Source: Symbiodinium natans (taxonomy: Eukaryota > Sar > Dinophyceae > Suessiales > Symbiodiniaceae). From it: DNA of 64,000 bases. The notes beneath the pieces were generated by a model that did not search any database, had not been told where the DNA came from, and worked only from the letters and a program-made list of their open reading frames with translations. The translations under genes were made by a program, and so were the position numbers. The DNA lies in assembly GCA_905221605.1 (NCBI GenBank), contig CAJNDS010001691.1:116495-180494 (forward strand). The letters are read 5' to 3'. Below, piece after piece: positions 55,307 through 64,000 of the stretch. Within the stretch, counting starts at the first letter, position 1, and the number at the start of each line of letters is the position of its first letter.

Positions 55307-56404
55307 GTGGCCTAAGGGCCAACACGGCAAGGCGCGTGAACAGCTTAGCTCAACTGATGCTTTCCGATAGTTCTGCGCTCATGTTGGAACCTTTGGGCAG
55401 TTTAGGGTTTAGGGTTTAGGGTTTAGGGTTTAGGGTACTGTACCCAAGTCTACAAGCTTCATCAAGCTTGCTGCCGCCATGACAAACAAAGTCTCAGGCT
55501 AAAGCCCGTGGCAGGGACATGTTGAATCCCTCACCCGCACACACACGTTTGTCCAGAGCCGGGTGGAGGCCTCTAAGGGCTGGGTCCCAATCAAAGCTTG
55601 CCACGGCCAAGCATGCAAAAACTGTTTCTGCACAAATTGACAGGAAACCTGCATTGCGTGAAGAGTTGCACAAAGGCTTTACTTGTCTTGCTCGTGAGAG
55701 ATGGAAACCGTCCTAAACCCTACGCCTGCAACAAGCGATTCCCCTGGCCAAGGAGATCTGCTCAAACACTAAGCTCGAAGCTCCACACACCTTCTCAACA
55801 GACTCTATGCCTTGCGCCCTCGCAAAGCGCAAATGCCAAGTATGAAAAGCGCAGCCTGAAATGGAAGGGCTCCGGACCTTGGCCATGCCGGTCTCTACTG
55901 GCGTACATGGTTCAGGGTTTGGCTTAAGCTTCTTTAAGGTTTCGAGCAGTGCCTAGAAGGACCACATGGCCAGAAGGGTTCAGGGCGGGTCTGTTGCGAT
56001 GTGCTGCTTAGGCTTTATGCGGGTTGTTTTAAACCTTTTCAGGCTTTTCATGTGTTCAAGGCCTTTTTTGCGGTGTAACGAGATGGAGACGGAGTTTGGG
56101 ACTTTGGGCTTGGCAATTGGCAACATCAGGATGAGGATCAACAACCTCAGGAACTTGTGTGCAGCTTCGATTGCTTAAACAAGTTTAGGTTTTCTGGGAT
56201 GTGAGAACCCAGAACCCTTACCTTCAGAGATTCAGTTGCAAAGCTTTCTGCATGCTTGCACCTTGCGCAACGAAATGCCTTGAAACCTTCCGGTCTATGC
56301 TTCAGGCTCGATAAGGCTTGGGGTTTAGATGGGCCTAGGGCTCAAGCAGCATCTGCCCAAGCTGCTTTCATATAGGGGGTTTAGGAGTTAGGGTTTAGGG
56401 TTTA

Positions 56405-56500
56405 GGGCCTGAACAATTAGAACAGGGTTTTGGGGGGGGGGGGGGGGGCTGTGGTATATTTGATAAATATTTGATAAAGTACTTATTCCAACCCCTATAT
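56405..56500. mobile_element. MITE group F, copy with G-tract expansion
   Basis: GGCCTGAACAATTAGAACAG then a G17-type run, then GTGGTATATTTGATAAA and TTATTCCAACCCCTATAT. The G run sits where the copy at 45172 has only GG, which shows homopolymer growth inside an element. Confidence 0.65.
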
Positions 56501-56585
56501 TTCGTGGGCGTTGCAACATACCGAGGGGTGGTATCGACTCGCCTGTTCCTGTAACCGGACCGCGACATCCAGCAACTGCTGTCAT

Positions 56586-56668
56586 TAGGGTTTAGGGTTT
56601 AGGGTTTAGGGTTTTAGGGTTTAGGGTTTAGGGTTTAGGGTTTTAGGATTTAGGGTTTAGGGTTTAGA
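56586..56668 (+). repeat. TTTAGGG block
   Basis: About 11 units, two with an extra T. Confidence 0.95.
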
Positions 56669-58469
56669 GCTCTAGGGCTCCGTACGCTTCCTACAGCCCA
56701 GCTCTCCAGCCAAGGCACAGCATGTGGAAGAAAATCATGCCAAGCCTCGGATTGAGGGGGATTGCGGGTTTGGTGTTGCAACCCTAAACCCTAAACCCTA
56801 AACCCTAGATCCTAAACCCTAAACCCTAAACCCTAAAAGAAAAAACCTGAAGCCTCCGAACCCCAAGTCCTGACAGAAGCACGGACGAGACGCGAAAAGA
56901 TTGGCTCTGCCAGTTGGCATTTTTTAAACAGATTTTCTAACTGACCGCAAGCTGTTTTAAATAGTCGAAATACACTGTAATGTTGGACCTGCTTTAATAA
57001 GTTACCCCCCCCCCCCCCCCTCAACAGTCGCGACCCTGAATAAAAAAAGACCCCAAACAGTCGGGGGGGGTGGGGGGGGGGCAGAGAAATGAGCTCTCTT
57101 CTTAGTTTGGGATCCGGGAACTTGACTGAAAAACCATTAAAAAAAACAGGCCCGGCCCGAAACATTTTCATTATTGCGGACCCCCAAAACAGAGGGCCAA
57201 GATCCTGAATAGACGAAAAACTTTTCGTAATAGCGTCCCCCTAGAATATTGCGGGTGCAACATTAATGAAATTTCATGAACTTACATAATCTTACAAATT
57301 AGTTTTGATTAACTTTCCTGTAATTTCGTAGATCTACGAACTGTTTGATTCGTTTGTCATTCGCTTCAATCAACTTGTAAATTGGAGTTGGGGTTTGGAA
57401 GCCCAAGAACCTTTAACGCTTCGATAGTTGCCCTGGATTCATGCCCCTCAGAACCCCAGGCCCTGAAGCAGTGAAGCTTCCTGAGCCACCCGGCGCCCAA
57501 ATGTCGTTCTTCTCGGTGTGCCGCGGAAGCTCTAACTTCCCGTCCAGAATGAGCTCCTGGCGAAGAAATAAGGAACCTCGGCCCTAGGACTTCGGGTCTC
57601 TGGGGCGGGTGCCCAGCTTCGAATGGACTTCCAAACTCCAAAAACCCACTAGCCTAGAGTTGATAGCTTGAGGAATTGAGGGATGGCCCCCTAGACCCTA
57701 AACCCTAAACCCTAAACCCTAAACCCTAAACCCCCCTAGGGTTAGGGTTGAGCAACAGCTGCGAAGGCGTCCGATGCAATCGTTGCTGGGTTTTGTTGGG
57801 AGTTTGGGGACCGAAGGCTTTTAGGGTCTTGGGTACCCCAAAACGCTCAGGCAGAAAGAGCCCCAAACACATCCAGAATCTCACAGCTCCCACAGGAACC
57901 CCTCCCCCCCCCCTGGCCGGTGAAGGGTGTGGGTGCTTGGGAGTTGTTGGATCGCAGGATTTGGGGGGCCTATGGGGCTTCATTTTTTGGGTTGGTTACT
58001 TTTAAGGGAAGCACCAGCCTTCTGGATGTACTCAGGAGAACAGGCGTAGTGCTCCAGCTCCAACTCCTCCCAAGGGAGCCGCCGATGCTCCCACAATCTC
58101 AAAAGATGCCTCTGCTGCTGCAATTCTTAGGCCTGTGCAGTCTACCGCAGGCCTAACTGCCCCTCAAACCAAGAACCTGAATCCCAGTGAAGCCGGAGGT
58201 CCCTCATGCGGAGAGTCTCTCACACAAGCTAGAGAGGTAGGCCAAAACACAGGGGCATGCTTTAAAACACTGCGAAAGGAACAAAGCTTAGTAGATTCTA
58301 TGGTAGCTCCGCCAAGATAGCCTCGCACATTCTACATTTGCTGCAATGAAATTTGAAGATTGCTCCTGAAGCTGCAACCAACAGAGGAAAATATCTTGTC
58401 GGTTTGGCACTTTATGGTTGCTTGGGGTTTACGTGTTGCTTGGGCGGTTGGGGTGGCCATTTGCGGGTT

Positions 58470-58563
58470 TACGAAAATAGGGGACCCCTAACATAGTCTT
58501 CCAAGGAGTAGGTTTCCCTTACAATAAGGGCCCCAAGAATTTACCCCGAATTTCGGAAACCCT
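58470..58563. repeat. dispersed repeat group H, copy 3
   Basis: ACGAAAATAGGGGACCCCTA, GGTTTCCCTTACAATAAGG and TTTCGGAAACCCTA. Closest to the copy at 32702. Confidence 0.6.
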
Positions 58564-58688
58564 ACACCCTAAACCGTGGCTGGCAAGCTCAAGTCCAGGG
58601 TTGCCTTCTTTGTCTCTTCAGTCGAGAAGAGCGGAGGCCGCAACACAAAGCCCTGCCGCAGGGATGGCCACAAGGGGTTTCGGGCCTC

Positions 58689-58790
58689 AAACCCTAAACC
58701 CTAAACCCTAAAACCCTAAAACCCTAAAACCCTAAAACCCTAAAACCCTAAAACCCTAAAACCCTAAAACCCTAAAACCCTAAAACCCTC
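58689..58790 (-). repeat. telomere-like block turning into ten 8-bp AAAACCCT units
   Basis: Three ordinary CCCTAAA units on the left, followed by ten perfect tandem AAAACCCT units (TTTTAGGG on the minus strand). The 8-bp form abuts the LINE 3' region. This is the only tract of perfect 8-bp telomere-like units I found in the window. Confidence 0.92.
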
Positions 58791-59240
58791 ACTCACTCAC
58801 TGATACGCAGCTCCGAATCGGGCTGAGCGTTGCTCCGCCTGTGAGAAAAAATTCAGCCGCTGCTCTGATTACAGAGACTGAAAGGGCTGTCACGAAAGCT
58901 GAAAGAAGAAATTTAGGAGGCTAGGCTACACCGCTGCCGCTTGAGGTAGTGTTTTCGTGTCCCACGGGCATTGTTTACAAGGGGTTCAGGGAAAAGTAAA
59001 AACAATGATAGATAACTGGGGCTAACCGTCAGTGACGTATCGGCGTCACATTTGGTGACCTATTCGGTGACATATTCGGTGACATCTTGGCTGACCTATT
59101 CGATGAGATTGTCGTTGGGAAACAAATCTGGGACCTTGCTCTTTTCTGCTACATATTCGATGACATTTTCGGTGAAGTTTTCGATGACTTGCTGATGGTC
59201 ATATTAATGAGTAACACTCAGCTATACCTGGTTCAGGTTT
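58791..59240 (-). other. LINE 3' region
   Basis: About 450 bp between the ORF2 stop and the telomere-like 8-bp repeats, with no coding potential I trust. It contains the 12-bp repeats and ends, in LINE sense, with a GTGA tetranucleotide run directly before the TTTTAGGG units. This may be the 3' UTR. Confidence 0.55.
59044..59206. repeat. degenerate 12-bp tandem repeats, 3' region of LINE
   Basis: Two runs (about 59044-59115 and 59150-59206) of units such as GTGACATATTCG and ATGACATTTTCG, in the same register and orientation as the run at 62842-62940. They lie downstream of the ORF2 stop. Confidence 0.75.
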
Positions 59241-62200
59241 TCAGCCATTTTTGGTTTGAAAGGGGGGTTCACGGCGATTGGCTGCGTCTGCTACTTCGTT
59301 CCAATGCGCAGTGATGGAGGCATCGAAGTGCGATTCAGGATGTAGAAAAGCATATGCTTCCTCAAAGGTATTCAGTAACCAATTTGCCCTTGGTTTGCCA
59401 ACTCGACGTACATGCACGCTTCTAGGAACGTTTTGTCGTGGTTGAAAAAGTATTTCACGCATTGGGTCGTCATGCGGCGCTCTTAGAATATGTCCTAGCA
59501 AGGTAAGTTTTTTCTGCATCCACTTTGCTGAAAGTTGGACATATTTATACTTATGTGAGCGCCATAAAGTGTCAATGATTCTTTGGTTCGTCCAGCTTCT
59601 GTCGACGTGAGTGGGTGGGATGTTTAGAACGCGTCGTAACATTTTGAGCTGAAAAGCGTTAATTTGGTTTTGCTCACGCTGTGTGAGTTGGATGGTTTCC
59701 AAACCGTAAGTCAACTTGTTAAGGACAATGGATTCCATTACTCTTAGTTTCCATTTTACAGTCGTGCGGGCTTTTGACCAGAACAGGTTTAGCTGCTTCG
59801 CAACTGCTGTGGCCTCTCCCATTCTTCGGATAACTTCTTGATGATTATCTATGGCATCTGTTAGAACTGCTCCAAGGTATTTTGCCTGGGTTTTTCTCGG
59901 AACGGCCGTACCATCCATAAATTTGATAGAGGACTGCTTGCGATTTAGGGTGAGATTAATGCATTTATCGACATTGAGCTTCATATTGTAGTTAGCTGAT
60001 TCCGTCTGTATTTGTCGCAAAAGCTTGTTAATTGTATGGGTATGCGTACCGAACAATAATGTGTCGTCTGCATATAGGACTTCTGCATAGTTTATGCCTG
60101 GTATAGGCTGTAGCTGCTTTGGCGTGTTTATGATGTCCTGGAAGATTGCTGTCATTAGAACTCCAAAAAGGTACGGCGATAAGTGGCATCCTTGTCGAAT
60201 ACCTGAATTTTGTATCTGATAATCGGAGCGGACGTTATCTTTTACTACTCTAAACTTTGCTTGTTCATATATGTTTTGGATAAGGCAGATTATACGTTGA
60301 GGTATGCATAGCCGTGCCAAAACTTCAACAAGTTTGTCCTGGTCTACTTTATCAAATGCTTTCTCCCAATCTAACAGTACCAACGTGAGATTTGTTCCTT
60401 GCCTTTCTGCCATATCCATAAGCCTTCTTGCAATGAACAACGCTTGCGATGTTGATTTCTTCTTGCGGAAACCATATTGGGTTTTTGATATCCACGGCTC
60501 TAGCGCAGGTTCCAAGCGGTTTTTAACTAGGGCTGCCAGTATTTTGTAAAAAGTTTGCAAGAGTGCAATTGGGCGGTAGTTTTCCAATTTTGCTGGATCT
60601 CCTTTTTTGTAAATGGAAGCAATGTTGGACAAGTTTAGAGATGCGGGGTAGGTGCCCTTTAGCAGTATTTCATTGAAGTGCACTAACAATTTGGCTCTGT
60701 TGTCAATGTGCAACCATTTTACTAGCTCTGAGGTAACCTCATCAGGGCCCGGACTCTTGTTACTTTTAAGCCGTTTGACCACTGCGTTAAATTCTTCAAG
60801 TTCAAAAGCAGACTGGTTAACTGTTGCGCCAACCTCTGAGAGAGAGGCGTTATTTTGTTCATGTGCAGCTTCTGGTTTTTTCCATTGCACACTGGCCAAG
60901 TATTCTGCTGCCGCAGCAGGGAAACTGTTTTCAGGAATTGGGTTGCCGTCTTTATCTTTGAATTTTGTATGTCTCGGCAAGAACTTTTTCTTCATTTGCT
61001 TTAAGCCTTGCCACTTATACCCTTGCTTATCCATCTCTTCTAGTTGCTGCAGCATACTCTTTCTTTTGTCTTGGCGAATTTGTTTTCTTAATTGCTTTTC
61101 AAGTTCCTTGGCAGTTTCCGTACTTCCTGCATGGTTATGTTGACGCTTCTTGCATAAAAGGCCCCAGGCCTCTGCTGAGATGTAGGCTTTCCTTTGCGCT
61201 GGAGGAAACATGGTAAATGCATTGTTAGCTGCTTCATGTAAGATATCGGCCCAAAGCTTTAGTGGGTCGTCTGCAGTTTGGGATATTCTGTCCTGAACTA
61301 GTTCTGCAACCTGCACGTTGTATTTATCAATTTGATTTTGCGTGGGAGGTCTGTATTTTGGTCGTTTTGTTGATTCCGCATAACGACGCTTCGCAAGCTT
61401 CACACGCAGATTAGCAACTAAAAGCTTATGGTCTGTTGTAATTGGATGAAAGCAACTAGATTCAGCGTTGGTAATCGCGTTTTTCCATCTTGAGTTGATT
61501 AGTATAAAATCCAGCTGAGCAAAACGTGATGTCGTGAAAGGTTCCGAAAAGTTGGGGGTTGTGGTATTGCGGTACGTTACGAGTTTCGCAGGATCCTTCT
61601 GAAATAGTGTATTTGCAGCGACGAGGTGATTGTCTTGACACATAGAGATAAAACGTTCCCTATTGTCTTGCTGTTGTTCAGTTAATAGGTCTATGCTATC
61701 TTCGCGCGTGCCGAAAATATGTTCGCCTAAGATCGTTTCTTCATGTGGAAGTCTTTCCATAAGTCTGACATTGAAGTCGCCAATAGTTAAAATAATGTCA
61801 TGTTTTGGTAACTTACCCAGAATGTCATTTAATTTATCATAGAAATCGTCCTTTTCCCTTTGGGGACGAAGCGCATGTGGGGCATAGGCAACAATAATGT
61901 GGGTGCAGAGTGGTCGTGTGTCAAAAGTTGCGACTAGGAGTCGCCCATCTATCTGTTGTATATTTTCTTGTAATGCCGAAGTTTGTCACTGTACACTAAC
62001 CCAACTCCATGTTTCTCCGCATCTAGGTTGTAGAGCTGTATTTCGGACAGACCTGTGTTTGCATATTGCTTGTGTTGTTCTCTTTTTTGCTCGGCGAACA
62101 CTTTGGTTTCATGAGAAACTCCTGATGAGAAGTAAAAAGTGTATTCATCATGTTCTTCCTTTGAGCAGTGGTTCACCCTTGTTTCTTGCAAAGCTAGAAT

Positions 62201-63196
62201 TTCGATGTGGCTTTCTTTCATTAGATGCACTACTTTTTGCCTACCGGAAATGTGTGTAATCCCTCCTCTTAGATTTAATGTAGCCATCCTCATGTTCGAC
62301 CACTTCAGTCTTTCATGGGTTTGAGTATTTTGCGTCATGGGCTGATCTGCTTGAATTATGGTACTTTCGGTAGAGCATTCTTGAGCTACTTGATAAGAGT
62401 TATACTGCGTAGCCTTAACAGTATAACACTTCCTCAACTTACGGTATTCTTTGCGCCTTTCTTGTCTTCTCTGCTTTCGGTTGGCTTTTCGTATGATTTC
62501 AGCAATGAGAGACCTTTTGTAAATTCGCCTAGTAGAGTTTGCTTTTGCTGTGCTTTCGCTGTTTACTGGTTGAGACTTCGGGTCTGTCACCTTTTCGTTC
62601 CCACTGCTCGTTGAGCTGCGGGGCTCCCGCCACTCCATGGGGGGGAAGGTGTAAGCAATGTCATTTGTCACACGCTGGAACGCTTGTTTGGCTCGTCCAT
62701 AAATGCCTTTGTTTGTGTACTTGTTTCGTGTGTTGTTACAGTTGTCAAGCTTTTTGAAAGAGAGAGGCCTAATGCTGGCAACTGGCACCTTTGACGGCGT
62801 CTTCGCAGACGTATGCGTCCACGACGTTTTGTTCTTCTCAACGCACATTGATGACATCTCTGACATATTCGATGACATATTCGATGATTTATTCGCTGAC
62901 TTATTCGGTGATATATTCGATGACAGCTTCGCAGATCTAACCCCCACTGTCTTGTTGTCGCTAAGGTCCAAAGGTATTCGTGCTGCGCGATAGAAAGTTT
63001 TCGGCCCCTTTTGAGGGGAAATCTTCTTCCGTATGTTAAGAGTGTTATCAAAGGGATCCCAGATGTACTTGCAACCCCGAGCTTGGAACCCTTTAAAGTT
63101 ACAGTAGGGAAAAGGTGGCCTAGGGGACTTAGAACGCTCGCTAGAGCGGCAGCGGTGGCTGTTAAGCCGGTGAGACCTAGCGCCTTGGGCAGCTAG
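59241..63196 (-). pseudogene. LINE ORF2: endonuclease-reverse transcriptase with one frameshift
   Basis: Two reading phases make one ORF2. The first (63196 to the TAG at 61949; earliest alternative start TTG at 62971) holds a basic, Ser/Asn/Lys-rich N-terminus with SNMS repeats. It then holds the start of the endonuclease (MRMATLNLRG, ILALQETR). Near 61955-61975, beside an A4 run, the frame shifts by -1. The second phase carries the rest of the endonuclease (IGDFN, LDFILIN, TTDHKLLVA). It also carries the RT, with KSPGPDEV, YRPIALL, DWEKAFDKVD (motif A), GIRQGCHLSPYLF (motif B) and YADDTLLF (motif C, catalytic Asp pair). Counting from the ATG at 61760, motif C lies at about residues 563-570 of 839. 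A basic C-terminal region follows. RT motifs are intact. The frameshift argues for a dead copy unless it is a recoding site, and no slippery heptamer is evident there. Confidence 0.9.
62842..62940. repeat. degenerate 12-bp tandem repeat, 5' part of LINE
   Basis: About eight units related to ATGACATATTCG on the plus strand. They lie inside the N-terminal coding part of LINE ORF2, where they give the Asn/Met/Ser-rich repeat. The related sequence recurs in the LINE 3' region. Confidence 0.75.
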
Positions 63197-63199
63197 TCA
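63193..63199 (-). promoter_or_regulatory. UGA-CUAG stop, candidate readthrough site between LINE ORF1 and ORF2
   Basis: The only stop between ORF1 and the ORF2 frame is TGA, directly followed by CTAG. UGA followed by CUA(G) is a documented readthrough-promoting context in metazoan genes and in plant and animal RNA viruses. Downstream codons stay open. Whether dinoflagellate ribosomes read it is unknown. A simple nonsense mutation is the alternative. Confidence 0.5.
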
Positions 63200-64000
63200 A
63201 CTCCAACGGGTCAGCAGTTTGTACAAGTGCTCATTGTATGTCTTGACGAACTCGGTTGTGGCCAAAGACAGCACTTCTATGCGGAACGGGAGCTCGCTCT
63301 TCATGGCTCGCTCGACTGTCGTGCTGTAAGCATTCCGCTTTCCTTTTCCCTCACTCTTTGCGAGCCCAATCTGCTCCATAAAGGATCCTTCCGGATTCAC
63401 AACGTCGTCTCTTGTCAAGTTGCCAACAGTAGCCAGGGTTTTGCTCTTGCTTTTTCCCCAACCTTTCCGGGACATCCAAGCGAACTCTTGGGCTGTGATC
63501 GCCTGTCTGAAGGCCCTTTTGTCAAACAACTCTTCGTTGATGTATATCACACATCTCCCATGAAGATGGTCTAAAGCGCACCAAGCGAGATATGTCTCCA
63601 CTTGCCCGGCTGCGTCCGGGATGAACACTGTGTTGTGCGCCCAGTCCTTTTTCCATGTAAGATCTGGCCGCAGCTCAGAGATCACCGTCATGACCAACTT
63701 GAGCGGGATGCTTTGGACTTTGTCAAACGTACTGATCATGGGCTCAAAAACCAGCGTCCCATTCACGCCGGTTTTGTTGTAGCGGTCTGACCTCATAGCA
63801 CCGATTTCCGTTTGGAGTGTGGAGTCAACCCATTCCTTTACCTTGTTGGCATACTGCCCTTTCATGTGTTCCAGAAACAGCTGGCGGGTTCGAGAGTCAC
63901 CTGTGTCTACCACACAAAAGGGACTCAAATTTCTGCCTATGTAGTTGGAGTACTTGAAGGACCTGATTTTGCCATCCACTATGCCTGCCTCTTTTGCGTA
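63197..64000 (-). CDS. LINE ORF1-like protein, 5' end outside window
   Basis: 267 codons are open from the right edge of the window to a TGA at 63197-63199. The N-terminus lies beyond the window. The product has no domain I recognise. It is a mixed-charge soluble-looking protein with a basic Lys/Gly/Ser patch (RKGWGKSKSK) near its middle-to-C-terminal part and another (SEGKGKRN) further on. The same frame continues after the TGA for 75 sense codons and runs without a break into the endonuclease-RT frame. That makes it very likely the first ORF, or the N-terminal part, of the same LINE. Nucleic-acid binding is expected of LINE ORF1 proteins but no motif here proves it. Confidence 0.6.
   Translation of the reverse strand, partial: YAKEAGIVDGKIRSFKYSNYIGRNLSPFCVVDTGDSRTRQLFLEHMKGQYANKVKEWVDSTLQTEIGAMRSDRYNKTGVNGTLVFEPMISTFDKVQSIPLKLVMTVISELRPDLTWKKDWAHNTVFIPDAAGQVETYLAWCALDHLHGRCVIYINEELFDKRAFRQAITAQEFAWMSRKGWGKSKSKTLATVGNLTRDDVVNPEGSFMEQIGLAKSEGKGKRNAYSTTVERAMKSELPFRIEVLSLATTEFVKTYNEHLYKLLTRWS

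Larger units (their letters stand above)
54900..58469. other. gene-free mosaic left of the LINE
   Basis: Contains group F elements, G/C runs at 55043, 56432, 57005 and 57065, and telomeric pieces at 55398-55435, 56782-56838 and 57696-57740. 57170-57400 is AT-richer than its surroundings. No gene found. Confidence 0.55.
58791..64000 (-). mobile_element. LINE (APE-type non-LTR retrotransposon), 5' end outside window
   Basis: A leftward non-LTR element. It comprises ORF1 (to 63197), an in-frame UGA, a basic N-terminal region, an apurinic-type endonuclease and an RT with a long C-terminal region ending at 59241, then about 450 bp of 3' sequence. Its 3' side meets a run of TTTTAGGG units (58709-58789 read on the minus strand). 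The exact 3' boundary is not provable here, because no target duplication can be seen with the 5' end missing. 12-bp GTGACATATTCG-like repeats occur near both the 5' and 3' parts. Confidence 0.85.

Overview
The window looks like dinoflagellate nuclear DNA. The evidence is (i) TTTAGGG-type telomeric repeats scattered through the whole window in both orientations, (ii) a Ty1/copia element whose Gag has the Gly-Lys-rich basic tail, and whose polyprotein has the methyltransferase-like insert, that I associate with dinoflagellate elements, and (iii) a long LINE. No host gene, rRNA or tRNA could be supported. I also found no dinoflagellate spliced-leader relic. Another alga with TTTAGGG telomeres is possible but less likely.

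Layout. 1-3659 is a telomere-repeat mosaic with a compound CA/ACAG microsatellite and a roughly 100-bp tandem repeat. 3660-12935 is a complete Ty1/copia retrotransposon on the minus strand. It has two identical 107-bp LTRs, a 4-bp target duplication, an initiator-Met-like primer site, a gag-protease-methyltransferase-like frame, and an integrase-RT-RNase H frame in the -1 phase. 12936-58790 is about 46 kb without a supportable gene. It consists of interstitial telomeric blocks of 20-280 bp alternating with short unique segments, simple repeats, long G/C homopolymers and at least ten groups of roughly 85-125-bp foldback elements that resemble MITEs. 58791-64000 is a LINE on the minus strand. 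Its ORF1 enters from the right edge of the window and ends at a UGA followed by CUAG. The same frame stays open from there into ORF2, an endonuclease-reverse transcriptase with one frameshift. Its 3' side abuts ten 8-bp TTTTAGGG units.

Interpretation. The copia copy looks young and coding-competent: identical LTRs, two long open frames and all catalytic motifs except an unusual DPG protease triad. Its most interesting parts are a methyltransferase-like domain that lacks the expected catalytic Cys, and a pol C-terminus with two membrane helices, a Ser/Thr stalk and a Cys/His knuckle. The LINE looks degraded or recoded: one UGA in a known leaky context and one frameshift. The remainder resembles a subtelomere, or a genome that repeatedly heals breaks with telomeric DNA. 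It carries many locally homogenised variant repeat tracts (CCCCAAA, CCCTGAA, CCCTCAA, CCCAAAA, AAAACCCT).

All calls come from reading the sequence and the supplied translations. No database search was possible, so family names rest on motifs and gene order.
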